Positions 44,169 to 52,272 of a DNA stretch of 64,000 bases are shown here, one piece after another (positions within the stretch are counted from its first letter, which is position 1; every line of letters starts with the position of its first letter). Source of the stretch: CAVXJN01 sp963773585. GTDB lineage: Bacteria > Pseudomonadota > Gammaproteobacteria > JASBUN01. The notes below the pieces were generated by a model. The model ran no database searches and was not told where the DNA came from. It saw only the letters and a list, made by a program, of their open reading frames with translations. The position numbers and the translations under genes were made by a program. The DNA is taken from the NCBI GenBank assembly GCA_963773585.1, contig CAVZBR010000006.1:124001-188000 (forward strand), given 5' to 3'.

Positions 44169-44636
44169 TCATCTGTTCAGCTCCCAGATCGCGGCATTCA
44201 ACGCCGCCGCAAAGCCGACCCAGGCGGCATAAGGTAACAGCAAGGCACCCGCCCAGCGGCTCGCGCGCCAGAACTCCACGGTGGTCGCGATGATCAACAA
44301 CAACAGAAGAACGATTTCCACTGCGCCCAAGTCGAGCCGCTGCAACCCGAAGAACAACCACGACCATGCGCCGTTCAGGATCAGCTGTGCGACATATAAT
44401 GCGAAAGGCCGTGACTGCCAACCGCGCCGACGCCATACCAGCCACGCCGCCCAGGCCATCATCGCATAGAGCAAGGTCCACACCGGCGCGAACAGAAAAT
44501 CGGGCGGCGTCCAGAGCGGTTTAGCCAAGTTGGCATACCAGAGTCCCGGACGAAACTGAGCGGCGAAACCGGCTACCGCGAAAGTCGCAGTCATGATTGC
44601 GATCAATACCAGGACGGATCGAATTTTCGCCTGCAT
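44169..44636 (-). CDS. tspO: TspO/MBR-family tryptophan-rich sensory protein
   Basis: The 155-residue protein has five hydrophobic helices and the family motifs KPLWTPPDFLFAPVWTLLYAM and ALYVAQLILNGAWSWLFFG. The C-terminal PYAAWVGFAAALNAAIWELN is also typical. TspO proteins bind porphyrins and sterol-like ligands in the membrane and act in stress or oxygen and tetrapyrrole responses. The ATG at 44636 gives the usual length. It is upstream of cbiX. Confidence 0.94.
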   Translation of the reverse strand: MQAKIRSVLVLIAIMTATFAVAGFAAQFRPGLWYANLAKPLWTPPDFLFAPVWTLLYAMMAWAAWLVWRRRGWQSRPFALYVAQLILNGAWSWLFFGLQRLDLGAVEIVLLLLLIIATTVEFWRASRWAGALLLPYAAWVGFAAALNAAIWELNR

Positions 44637-44712
44637 GCTGTCCTGAACGACTCGGCCTAAAACGTCAATGTACCGCGTCCCTTACTTTGCAAAAAACACC
44701 CCGACTGCAAGG

Positions 44713-44895
44713 TTATGATTTGTGCCCATCGTCGACGCAGCACCGGACGACTTCGCCGGTCGGTACGGGAAACTCGAACGCCGGCGGGCCGCCCCTTTTA
44801 ACCAGCGCCAGTGAAACAACCTGCTCAAGCATTCTGCATTCGACCCCATCCGCGCGCGCCTCGGTTGCGTTGTGCAGTACACGCGAACTGCGCAT
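44713..44895 (-). CDS. Small conserved-looking protein downstream of HIT gene
   Basis: This 60-residue product is not recognised. It begins MRSSRVLHNATEARADGVE, continues with a possible helix, and has a compact KRGGPPAFEFPVPTGEVVR stretch. It ends with a Cys-Cys pair (RCCVDDGHKS). The ATG at 44895 has GAGG nine bases upstream; a TTG at 44910 overlaps the HIT stop and would add five residues. Its position and good ribosome site suggest a real gene co-transcribed with the HIT gene. It could still be a chance frame. Confidence 0.5.
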   Translation of the reverse strand: MRSSRVLHNATEARADGVECRMLEQVVSLALVKRGGPPAFEFPVPTGEVVRCCVDDGHKS

Positions 44896-44906
44896 ACCCG
44901 CGAACC

Positions 44907-45320
44907 TCAACGAATACGATCGCCCAGTGCGGCGCGGACCTGTTCGATCAAGCGTCGTGCGTCATCCATTTCGTAAAACGTTGCCGGTACCCGGCCCCAC
45001 ACCGGCGCAGGCCAGGCGACGTCGGTGCGGTACCGCGCGATGTGATGAATGTGCAACTGCGGCACCATGTTCCCCAACGCAGCAATATTGAGCTTGTCGG
45101 GGCGCAACACCGTGTCGATTGCACGAGCCAGCAGGCTAGATTCTTCGATCAGAAGCACTTGATCGTCGTGCGCAAGCTGATGTATCTCGGTGACACCTTC
45201 GCGCTCCGGTACCAGTATGAACCATGGATAATTGGCGTCGTTCAACAACAGCAGCTGCGACAAGCTCATACTGCCGGCCGGCAGACAATCCGCCGCAAGC
45301 TGCGCATGAAGTTCAAACAC
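44907..45320 (-). CDS. HIT-family nucleotide hydrolase/transferase
   Basis: The 137-residue protein belongs to the histidine-triad superfamily, which hydrolyses nucleotide phosphoramidates or dinucleoside polyphosphates. The conserved regions are NDANYPWFILVPEREGVTE, KLNIAALGNMVPQLHIHHIA and the following DVAWPAPVWG. In the triad segment the sequence is HIHHI rather than the usual H-x-H-x-H, so the third His is displaced by one position. The same HIHHIARYRTD-type motif recurs in a recognisable proteobacterial subgroup. The substrate is unknown. Confidence 0.9.
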   Translation of the reverse strand: MFELHAQLAADCLPAGSMSLSQLLLLNDANYPWFILVPEREGVTEIHQLAHDDQVLLIEESSLLARAIDTVLRPDKLNIAALGNMVPQLHIHHIARYRTDVAWPAPVWGRVPATFYEMDDARRLIEQVRAALGDRIR

Positions 45321-45338
45321 GACGTCGAGCCTCCGTTG

Positions 45339-45950
45339 TCAACCGAGTGCGTGAAGCTGCCGATTGTGTATCCGCGACAACAGCATCAGCGCAGCGATGG
45401 CGCCGAACAGCGCCATGAACATGTCCCATTGAGTATCCCAAACGTCGCCCTGAGTGGCGAGGAACTGATCTGCGGAGCCGCCAAACCAAAGCGCCGCCCA
45501 CCATTCGAGGAGTTCATACGCCGCACTGACAGACAATGCAATACAAAGCACGAGAAAAGCACTCCAACCACCCGCACCCAGTGGAGTCCGGCGAATGAGA
45601 ATTTCGCGCGCGGCCATTGCCGGAACGAAACCTTGCAACAGGTGACCGAGACGGTCGTAATGGTTACGGGACAATTCGAACCACTCCGCAAACCAGAATC
45701 CGGCAGGCACGCGGGCGTACGTGTAATGGCCGCCGATCATCAAGACGACGGCGTGGACCAAAATCAAGCGGTACAGCAGCGGTGTCAGCGGAAACCGTCG
45801 CGCGCTCAGCACCAGGACGGGAGCGACTATCAACACCGGAGCAACTTCCATCCACCAGGTCATGCGGTCAGCAGGAGCCACCGCAGACCAGGCGAAGACA
45901 GCGGCTCCGATTACCAGCAACCCGATCGGTTCGCAGTGGACGCAACGCAT
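45339..45950 (-). CDS. DUF2238 (YjdF-like) inner-membrane protein
   Basis: The 203-residue protein has about six hydrophobic helices. It carries the family-specific motifs HYTYARVPAGFWFAEWFEL, NHYDRLGHLLQGFVPAMAAREIL and VSAAYELLEWWAALWFG. The ending DVWDTQWDMFMALFGAI is also typical. The function of the family is unknown. The ATG at 45950 overlaps the mtfA stop by one base (TGATG), so it is coupled to mtfA; a longer in-frame start at 45995 would overlap mtfA further. The HIT gene starts 18 bases after its stop. Confidence 0.87.
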   Translation of the reverse strand: MRCVHCEPIGLLVIGAAVFAWSAVAPADRMTWWMEVAPVLIVAPVLVLSARRFPLTPLLYRLILVHAVVLMIGGHYTYARVPAGFWFAEWFELSRNHYDRLGHLLQGFVPAMAAREILIRRTPLGAGGWSAFLVLCIALSVSAAYELLEWWAALWFGGSADQFLATQGDVWDTQWDMFMALFGAIAALMLLSRIHNRQLHALG

Positions 45951-46810
45951 CAGGTCTGACGCGCCTGCGTTGGGCCACGGCTTTGCGAGCCCCACGAAGC
46001 CGGATCCACGCGATAGAACAGCGCTAGTTGACGGTACAACTCGGGCTCCTGCGCGTGCAATTCCAGCGGTAGTTCGAAAAAGGTCTCGGTCGCAACGGCG
46101 AAGAATTCCGCCGGCGACTCCGCCCCGTACGCATCGATCAGCGTGTGCCGACGGGCATCAACCTCGCGACATAATCGCCCATATGCGTCGCTCAGGATTC
46201 GATGCCAATCATTTCGATTCATCGTCTCCGGCAACAGCGGCAGGCCATTTGCGCTGCCGGTTTCGTGATCCAGCGCATGGGCGAATTCGTGCAGCACTAC
46301 GTTATAACCATCCTCGGGGTCGGCGGCGCCGTCGGTAACATCCCGCCACGACACGATCACCTTACCGAATTCCCAGGATTCGCCCGATAGAAGCCGCCGT
46401 TCGCGGTGCTGCACGCCGGCCATGTCGCGCACCTGATGATCGGCGAAGAACCGATCCGGGTACACCAGAATGGAGCGCACCTCCGGATACGGATCATTGC
46501 TGCGGTTCAACCGCAGCAACGCCGCCTGTGCGGCGATGACAAGACGCATTTCATCATTGACAGTGAGGCCGGCGCAGCCGATGAACTGCTTTTCAGCAAT
46601 CAAATTCGTGATGACTCCATGCAACTGCTGGCGCAACGGCAACGGCAAATTGCGGTAGACGGGCAAGCGCCGGCGAAGCAGGTCCGACCATTCCGCCACA
46701 AACGGCTGCACCGCCCGTGCACGCCGCAAGCGGCCTCGCCACCAGGGTCTGCCCACGATGACCGCGATCACCAGCAAACCAATCACCACGACGATCAATA
46801 GCGCGCCCAC
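45950..46810 (-). CDS. mtfA: MtfA-like zinc peptidase
   Basis: MtfA is a zinc aminopeptidase that binds the glucose repressor Mlc in E. coli. The 286-residue protein has an N-terminal hydrophobic helix (residues 3-20), absent from the E. coli enzyme, suggesting membrane attachment. The catalytic motif is VVLHEFAHALDHETG with His174, Glu175 and His178, and a downstream Glu lies in SPAEFFAVATETFFE. IYPDRFF-like VYPDRFFAD and SGESWEFGKVIVSWRDV are family markers. No Mlc or PTS gene is nearby, so the E. coli role may not apply. Confidence 0.9.
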   Translation of the reverse strand: MGALLIVVVIGLLVIAVIVGRPWWRGRLRRARAVQPFVAEWSDLLRRRLPVYRNLPLPLRQQLHGVITNLIAEKQFIGCAGLTVNDEMRLVIAAQAALLRLNRSNDPYPEVRSILVYPDRFFADHQVRDMAGVQHRERRLLSGESWEFGKVIVSWRDVTDGAADPEDGYNVVLHEFAHALDHETGSANGLPLLPETMNRNDWHRILSDAYGRLCREVDARRHTLIDAYGAESPAEFFAVATETFFELPLELHAQEPELYRQLALFYRVDPASWGSQSRGPTQARQT

Positions 46811-46929
46811 TTCGTCCCCGACATGACTTCCACGCCTGCAGGATTATGGCATAGGCACGCCGGTCGCAGGCACCGATTGCGACGCGGTGAACGAACACGT
46901 GGGCCCGGACCGGGGGTGTATCTTGCGGC

Positions 46930-47559
46930 CTAGAGTTTATCGACTTTGCGGATCAGCAGGCCGGTCGTGGTGACACGCACTTCAAATCGCTGCGCTTGTT
47001 CAGCTGTCACGTAACTCGCTGAGCCGTATTCCGCATCGACCAGCGGGCTTAGCACTTCGTATTTACGCCGCAGCGCAAATAAATCGATCGGCTCCTCGGA
47101 GGATAACCGGTGCACGCTGCGCGCGCCGTTGCGCTCCTGATCGATATCCACGTAACGTCCGGCAACGCGATCGAGGCGATACACGGTATGCAGGCCGAAT
47201 ACATTGGCGATCGGTTTCCATTTCAGGATCTGAGCATCGACGTACAGTTCGTCGCCGGCAATCTGATAATTGCGGGTATCCCCGTCCGGAAAGGTGAATT
47301 GGGCCTCGAACCGTTGCGGCCCCAAGGGTTTGGTGACAACGACCGCCGCCAGATCTTCGTGGGTTAGCGCGCGATAACCTTCTATGCCGACGCCCACTGC
47401 GCCCAACAGGCCGGCCCAGGACAGCACCACCAGTGCCAACAGCAAGCTCACCAGCGTGCCGAGCACGCGCCGTCGACGCAGCGCCATGACCGCCAGTACC
47501 AGCAGCGCCAGACTCAACAAGCCGCTGGCGATCACAACGATGGTGAAACCGTTTGCCAT
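46930..47559 (-). CDS. Conserved membrane-anchored protein, unknown function
   Basis: The 209-residue protein has two N-terminal membrane helices (FTIVVIASGLLSLALLVLAVM and VSLLLALVVLSWAGLLGAVG) and a soluble C-terminal domain of about 140 residues. The domain has YQIAGDELYVDAQILKWKP, VYRLDRVAGRYVDIDQE and a late YVTAEQAQRFEVRVTTTGL. It does not match a family with a known function that can be named with confidence. It stands alone between mtfA and the beta-propeller gene. Confidence 0.78.
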   Translation of the reverse strand: MANGFTIVVIASGLLSLALLVLAVMALRRRRVLGTLVSLLLALVVLSWAGLLGAVGVGIEGYRALTHEDLAAVVVTKPLGPQRFEAQFTFPDGDTRNYQIAGDELYVDAQILKWKPIANVFGLHTVYRLDRVAGRYVDIDQERNGARSVHRLSSEEPIDLFALRRKYEVLSPLVDAEYGSASYVTAEQAQRFEVRVTTTGLLIRKVDKL

Positions 47560-47629
47560 GCAAACAGTCTACCAGCGAAATGAAAGCGGAGCAGGACGTG
47601 CGTCTCAGGCTCGAAACGCGGCTAGGTTC

Positions 47630-48829
47630 CTAGTCCTGGTACCGACCCACCGAGTACCAGATGCGGGTGCCACCCTCGGACGAGCGGCTGACCCAAGCCA
47701 TGTGCAGTGCCTTCTTTGCATCGAACACCAGGACCGGATCGCTGCGTTGCTGTTGGCCGTCTGTGCCGGGTAGCGCGAGATCATCACTCCAGCCCTGTGC
47801 CAGGCGCCACGACAACCAAACGTTCGGTTTCTCGTCACGGGGATCGTCCCAGGCCACCACCAGCAACCCGTCCGGGCCGATCGCGATGCTCGGGTGCCAT
47901 TGCGGGATGTTCTCACCGAACATGTCCTGCACTTTCTCGTTGGCGCCAAACGTCTGCCCAAAGTCCTTGCTGACTGCGGCATACACGTCGTAGCCGCCCT
48001 TGAAATCCCGTTTGTCCATCCACGTGGCGCCGACGACACGACCGTTGGTTGCCAACGCGACACGAGTAACGCCCGTGCCGCGACCGAAATTGGCGCTGCG
48101 CGCAGTCCTGGTTTCGTTCAGTTGCACCGGTTCGCGAAAGCTGCCGTCAGCCTGAAGACTGGTGAAATACAACCGGGTGTGGCCCTCGCGTCGGTCTTCC
48201 CACGCCACCACCAGACCTTTGGGCACGACCGCCAGTGCGGGATAGAGCTGCTCCTGTTGGGGCGGCTGCGCGTCGGCGGGCACGGGAGGTGAAACATTGG
48301 GCTGCAAGCCCTGGACCTTCACTTCCGCGACCACGATCTGATAGTAGCGACCGTTGGGCTGCGACCATGCGGCGTAGGTCCGGCCGTCTGCGCCGGTGGC
48401 GAGGGTCACGTGAGTCGAACCGGTACTGCCAGCCCACACCCGGGGCCCGGCCCCGTGGTCGTCCAGCATCCGGAACCAGATCTTGCCCGCCTCTTCCCAA
48501 GCAACCAGAAAGCGGGAATCCGCAAGCCCGACCACGGCTGGTTCATAAGCAGCGGTTTCGCCGCTCATCACCACGGGAGCGGCGAAACCGCTACCGGGAT
48601 GATTCATTGCGACGCTGACCTTCGGGTCGCCACTGCTATTGTCTTCCCAGGCGATCGCGGTCACGGTGCCGCTGACGGCGATATTGCGACGGCCCGCTGA
48701 CTCCAGATGGTGAAACACCCCGTCCACGGCCGGCGGAGTGACGGGCACGGCCGACGAAAAGGTCCAGCCGCCCGCGTGGGCAAGGCCGGTCAGCAACAGC
48801 CCCGCCCACAGCCACATGCGCGGGACCAT
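47630..48829 (-). CDS. Secreted beta-propeller protein (sialidase-like repeats)
   Basis: The 399-residue product has a signal peptide (MVPRMWLWAGLLLTGLAHAG). About six repeats follow, in which W-(E/D)-(D/E) motifs precede a strand ending in aromatic residues: IAWEDNSSGDPKV, VAWEEAGKIWF, VAWEDRREGHTRLYF, TWMDKRDFKGGYDVY, VAWDDPRDEKPNVWLSW and AWVSRSSEGGTRIWYS. This is typical of a six-bladed sialidase-like or BNR propeller. The sialidase Arg triad cannot be assigned, so an enzymatic role is not claimed. The ATG at 48829 overlaps the thioredoxin stop by one base (TGATG); a GTG one codon upstream is possible. Confidence 0.8.
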   Translation of the reverse strand: MVPRMWLWAGLLLTGLAHAGGWTFSSAVPVTPPAVDGVFHHLESAGRRNIAVSGTVTAIAWEDNSSGDPKVSVAMNHPGSGFAAPVVMSGETAAYEPAVVGLADSRFLVAWEEAGKIWFRMLDDHGAGPRVWAGSTGSTHVTLATGADGRTYAAWSQPNGRYYQIVVAEVKVQGLQPNVSPPVPADAQPPQQEQLYPALAVVPKGLVVAWEDRREGHTRLYFTSLQADGSFREPVQLNETRTARSANFGRGTGVTRVALATNGRVVGATWMDKRDFKGGYDVYAAVSKDFGQTFGANEKVQDMFGENIPQWHPSIAIGPDGLLVVAWDDPRDEKPNVWLSWRLAQGWSDDLALPGTDGQQQRSDPVLVFDAKKALHMAWVSRSSEGGTRIWYSVGRYQD

Positions 48830-49335
48830 CACGAACTGCCTTTTAGGAATTCCATGATTCCTTCGTGCTTGTACCGCCCACTTTGCACGTAGCGATCGAA
48901 GTCTTCAAAATCCTTGACCGTCTTGTAGCCCGGCGCGCGCAGGATCACTTTCCCGGACGGCTCGAGGTAAAGGAACACTGGAGTGGCATAGACGTTCAAC
49001 CGCGCGCCGAGTTCCATTTCTGTGATGCGCTCACCGCTCGGTAGCTGCAACCGCTGGCCGCTTTCAGCGTCGGCATACACCAACACGTAATGGTCCATGA
49101 AGCGCTTGCGCAATTTGGGATCGGAAAACGTTTCCTTGTTGGTCTTGGCACACCAACCGCATCCGAAACGCCCGAAATAAACGAATACCTTCTTGCCCTT
49201 TGCTTGCGCCTGACGCAGGCCTTCGTCATAGGAAACGAAGGGATACCCTTGCGGCGGATCGGCCCGGACCACACCGCCTGCGATCAACAAGGCGCACGCG
49301 CCCGCCACCAGCCAAAACCGTAAATGAACGCTCAA
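48829..49335 (-). CDS. Secreted thioredoxin-fold protein (SoxW/DUF255-like)
   Basis: The 168-residue protein has a signal peptide (residues 1-25, FWLVAGACALLIAGGVVRA). Its thioredoxin fold has the redox motif CGWC at residues 59-62 in FGRFGCGWCAKTNKETF. The cis-Pro lies in VYATPVFLYLEPSGKVI. Such proteins reduce or supply electrons to periplasmic partners. The stop overlaps the beta-propeller gene start, so the partner may be that protein. Confidence 0.9.
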   Translation of the reverse strand: MSVHLRFWLVAGACALLIAGGVVRADPPQGYPFVSYDEGLRQAQAKGKKVFVYFGRFGCGWCAKTNKETFSDPKLRKRFMDHYVLVYADAESGQRLQLPSGERITEMELGARLNVYATPVFLYLEPSGKVILRAPGYKTVKDFEDFDRYVQSGRYKHEGIMEFLKGSS

Positions 49336-49357
49336 TTCTCAGCCCTACTCCGCATAG

Positions 49358-49423
49358 CGAAAACCGTACCGGGTTACTATAACCCAGCGCTCCCCGACGC
49401 ATAATACGCGAGTACGGTTTTCG
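49358..49423. repeat. Nested inverted repeats upstream of the secreted thioredoxin gene
   Basis: CGAAAACCGTAC (49358-49369) is repeated perfectly in inverted orientation at 49412-49423. Inside lies a second perfect stem GGGTTA/TAACCC with a 3-base loop near 49371-49385. The 66-base structure fills most of the gap between the YbaK-type gene stop and the thioredoxin gene start. It could be a terminator-antiterminator arrangement, an operator pair or a remnant of a small repeat element. No T-run follows. Confidence 0.5.
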
Positions 49424-49457
49424 ACTGTGCGGATTTGTGCACTTTTCCGGAACGCGG

Positions 49458-49928
49458 CTAAGCAGCGTGGCTGATCTGAGCGTGGTCCGCACCGGCCATC
49501 ACGGCATTGAACTCGTGCTGGGTGAGATGAATCAGCGCCTCGTGATCCCCTGCCTCGAAATAGATATCAGGCTGATCTCGCAAACTGTCGTCGACCACGG
49601 TCTTGATGCCGTACGCGGCGCCGATCGCGGGTATGGCGCCGGGGTCGCAGTCTCCGAAAAGCTGCGCGATCTCCTCTTCGACCGCCAGCCCGAGCATTCT
49701 TTTTGTATGGAGGTGCAGGCGCGCCAAGTCCACGCGCCGGGTGGAAGGCACCACGGCCATTACGTAACCCTGCTCGTCCTCCAGCAGGACCGATTTCGCC
49801 AATCGCGCACCGGGCACATGGGACACGGCCGCGATCCGCGGCGCGGACACGGACCGCGGGTGCTCGATGACTTCATATTGAATACCCTGCGCATCCAGAA
49901 ATGCGCGCAGCGACATTGACACTGGCAT
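49458..49928 (-). CDS. YbaK/EbsC-family aminoacyl-tRNA deacylase
   Basis: The 156-residue protein belongs to the YbaK/ProX family, which hydrolyses mischarged aminoacyl-tRNA. It begins like the family (LRAFLDAQGIQYEVIEHPRS) and has AKSVLLEDEQGYVMAVVPSTRRVDL with the conserved Lys. The glycine-rich GDCDPGAIPAIGAAYGIKTVVD and FEAGDHEALIHL follow. The exact substrate class cannot be set by eye. It is downstream of panD, separated by about 120 bases. Confidence 0.88.
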   Translation of the reverse strand: MPVSMSLRAFLDAQGIQYEVIEHPRSVSAPRIAAVSHVPGARLAKSVLLEDEQGYVMAVVPSTRRVDLARLHLHTKRMLGLAVEEEIAQLFGDCDPGAIPAIGAAYGIKTVVDDSLRDQPDIYFEAGDHEALIHLTQHEFNAVMAGADHAQISHAA

Positions 49929-50050
49929 GGCACACCTCCTTGTTCCGGCATTGCAAACCGGACAGGCGCACCCAGCGCCTTCTCTCCAACTAAAGCAGGA
50001 AAGTGGACAGTTTCAACGCCAGAGGAGACATGGGCACCGCACCCGAACGG

Positions 50051-50431
50051 TTACGCTGCCTGTACCGGGATGGAATTGCGCTTTGCTTTGATCGCGTTGT
50101 CCGCGTCCAGGTACACCAAGGTCGGTTTGAACGCAGCCAGCTCCATTTCCGACAAGCTCGCATAGGTGCAGATAATCACCCGGTCACCGGGCGCGGCCTT
50201 GTGTGCCGCAGCGCCATTGACCGAAATCACGCCCGACCCCGCTTCTGCCTTGATGGCGTATGTGGTGAAGCGTTCACCATTGGCGATGTTGTAGATCTGG
50301 ATCTGTTCGTACTCCAATATACCGGCCGCTTCCAGCAATGAGGCATCAATCGCGCAGGAGCCCTCGTATTCGAGTTCCGAATGGGTGACCCGGGCTTGGT
50401 GCAGCTTGGCTTTGAGCATGGTGCGAAACAT
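50051..50431 (-). CDS. panD: Aspartate 1-decarboxylase proenzyme
   Basis: PanD makes beta-alanine from aspartate for pantothenate. It is a pyruvoyl enzyme that cleaves itself between Gly24 and Ser25, and both residues are present in LEYEGSCAID. The 126-residue length is exactly typical. Further motifs are YNIANGERFTTYAI, NGAAAHKAAPGDRVIICTYA and the C-terminal PTLVYLDADNAI. The start MFRTMLKAKLHQARVT at 50431 is canonical; the frame is open further upstream without similarity. Confidence 0.97.
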   Translation of the reverse strand: MFRTMLKAKLHQARVTHSELEYEGSCAIDASLLEAAGILEYEQIQIYNIANGERFTTYAIKAEAGSGVISVNGAAAHKAAPGDRVIICTYASLSEMELAAFKPTLVYLDADNAIKAKRNSIPVQAA

Positions 50432-50543
50432 AAAGGACTCACTATTCCTTCGGATATTGGGCACGGCACTTATTATATCAGTCCGGTGCGCTACCGGCAC
50501 GCTTCGCGCCGGCGCCGGGAACCGCACCAAAACTTGGCCCTGT

Positions 50544-51410
50544 TCAAGTGCTTGCGGCTACCGAATGGCGTTCAAAGCGGAGGTTGTCGATCAGGCGGGC
50601 GCGGCCCAGCCAAGCGGCGGCCAGCACCACCAGCTCGCGCTCGGTCGGATCTGGCGGTGCCAGATCCCGCGCGGCCAGGACCTGGACATAGTCCGGCCGG
50701 AAACCGATCGACTGCAGCGCGTCCGCGGCAGCGGCTTCCAATTGGCTCAGATCGGCGCCGGCCGAAGCCTCGACCGCCAGGTGCTGCAACTGACGGTACA
50801 TTGCGGGCGCTGTCGCCCGCTCGGCCGGCGTCAGGTAGGCATTGCGGGAACTCATGGCCAGGCCGTCATGCTCACGCACGGTCGGCAGACCGATGATTTC
50901 CACGCGGAAGTTCAAGTCGCGCGCCATGCGGCGGATCACCATCAGCTGCTGGTAATCCTTCTCGCCGAACACCGCGACACCGGGTTGCACCAGATTGAAC
51001 AATTTCGCCACCACCGTCGCGACGCCGGCGAAGTGAGCCGGGCGCGAATGCCCGCACAGGATCCCGCCGAGCTGCGGCACTTCCACCCGGGTCGCGAGCG
51101 CCGCGCCATCCGGATAGACCTCTTCGACCGCGGGTGCGAACACAAGGTCCGTTCCCCGTGAGGCCAGCTTGTGAGCATCCGCTTCCAGGTTGCGCGGATA
51201 GGCGTCGAAATCCTCCCCGGGCCCGAACTGCGACGGGTTGACGAATACACTGGCCACGACCCGGTCGGCATGGCGGCGGGCTTCATCGATCAATTGCAGA
51301 TGCGCTTCGTGCAGTGCGCCCATGGTCGGCACCAGCGCCACGCGCAATCCTGCGTCGCGGTATCGAGCCAATTCGACCTGCAAGTCGTGGGTAGAGTCGA
51401 CGGTCTTCAT
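50544..51410 (-). CDS. panC: Pantothenate synthetase
   Basis: PanC joins pantoate and beta-alanine using ATP. The 288-residue protein has the HIGH-like motif VPTMGALHEAHLQLIDEAR, SVFVNPSQFGPGEDFDAYPR and GVATVVAKLFNLVQPGVAVF. FGEKDYQQLMVIRRM and the KMSKS-like MSSRNAYLTPAER complete the set. It lies 27 bases downstream of panB and upstream of panD. Confidence 0.98.
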   Translation of the reverse strand: MKTVDSTHDLQVELARYRDAGLRVALVPTMGALHEAHLQLIDEARRHADRVVASVFVNPSQFGPGEDFDAYPRNLEADAHKLASRGTDLVFAPAVEEVYPDGAALATRVEVPQLGGILCGHSRPAHFAGVATVVAKLFNLVQPGVAVFGEKDYQQLMVIRRMARDLNFRVEIIGLPTVREHDGLAMSSRNAYLTPAERATAPAMYRQLQHLAVEASAGADLSQLEAAAADALQSIGFRPDYVQVLAARDLAPPDPTERELVVLAAAWLGRARLIDNLRFERHSVAAST

Positions 51411-51437
51411 GGAATTCGACAGGCGCGAGCGCGCCGC

Positions 51438-52259
51438 TCAGTCGAAGCAATGCTCGGCAGCGGGAAAGGACCCATCTTTTACGGCACGCACGTAAGCCTC
51501 GATTGCTTGGGCGATGCCGTGCCCGCCGTCGAGGAAACAGCGGGAAAACTTCGGTACGCGCCCTGGCGTGATACCGAGCATGTCGTACAGCACCAGTACC
51601 TGCGCATCACATTCAGGGCCGGCGCCGATGCCGATCACAGGGACGCCGGCCTGGGCGGTAATTTCTGCAGCCAGCGCCCGGGGCACGCATTCCAGCAGTA
51701 ATAAATCGGCGCCGGCCTGTTCCAGTCCGCGCGCGTCTTCGACCAATGTCCGGGCACTGTCCTGTTCCCTGCCCTGAACCCGGAACCCTCCCAGCTTATG
51801 CACCGACTGCGGCTGCAAGCCGAGGTGTGCACACACGGGTATCCCTTGTTCGGACAGTCGGTATATCGTCTCCGCCCGCGCGCCCCCGCCTTCGAGTTTG
51901 ACGATCTTGGCCCCGCCCTCCTGCATCAAGCGGCCGGCGTTGGTCAGCGCATGATCCGCAGTGGTCGCACTCATGAACGGCATATCCGCCATCAGCAGGG
52001 CCCGCGAACAGCCGGCCGCCGCGGCACGGGTGTGGTAAATCATGTGCTCCATGGTCACGGGCAGCGTCGTGGCGTGTCCTTGAAACACCATCCCCAAAGA
52101 ATCGCCGACCAGCACCACTTCCACCCCCGCGTGATCGGCCGCCGCGGCGAAACCGGCGTCGTAGGCGGTCAGGACTGCGAACTTTTCGCCCTTTTGCTTG
52201 TGACCGGCGAGCGTGCGCAAACTGACTTTGGAGTTCGATGTCGCTGAATCTGTAGCCAT
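51438..52259 (-). CDS. panB: 3-methyl-2-oxobutanoate hydroxymethyltransferase
   Basis: PanB makes ketopantoate from 2-oxoisovalerate and methylene-tetrahydrofolate. The 273-residue protein has VLTAYDAGFAAAADHAGVEV, VGDSLGMVFQGHATTLPVTM and KLEGGGARAETIYRLSEQGI. The signature GVPVIGIGAGPECDAQVLVLYD and the catalytic Glu region LECVPRALAAEIT complete it. It is between the deoxynucleoside kinase gene and panC. Confidence 0.98.
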   Translation of the reverse strand: MATDSATSNSKVSLRTLAGHKQKGEKFAVLTAYDAGFAAAADHAGVEVVLVGDSLGMVFQGHATTLPVTMEHMIYHTRAAAAGCSRALLMADMPFMSATTADHALTNAGRLMQEGGAKIVKLEGGGARAETIYRLSEQGIPVCAHLGLQPQSVHKLGGFRVQGREQDSARTLVEDARGLEQAGADLLLLECVPRALAAEITAQAGVPVIGIGAGPECDAQVLVLYDMLGITPGRVPKFSRCFLDGGHGIAQAIEAYVRAVKDGSFPAAEHCFD

Positions 52260-52272
52260 GTCTGGTCACCCC

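Noticed and set aside
44811..45959. A 382-codon plus-strand frame opposite the HIT and DUF2238 genes
   Set aside because: The opposite strand encodes recognised proteins with family motifs; the plus-strand product does not.
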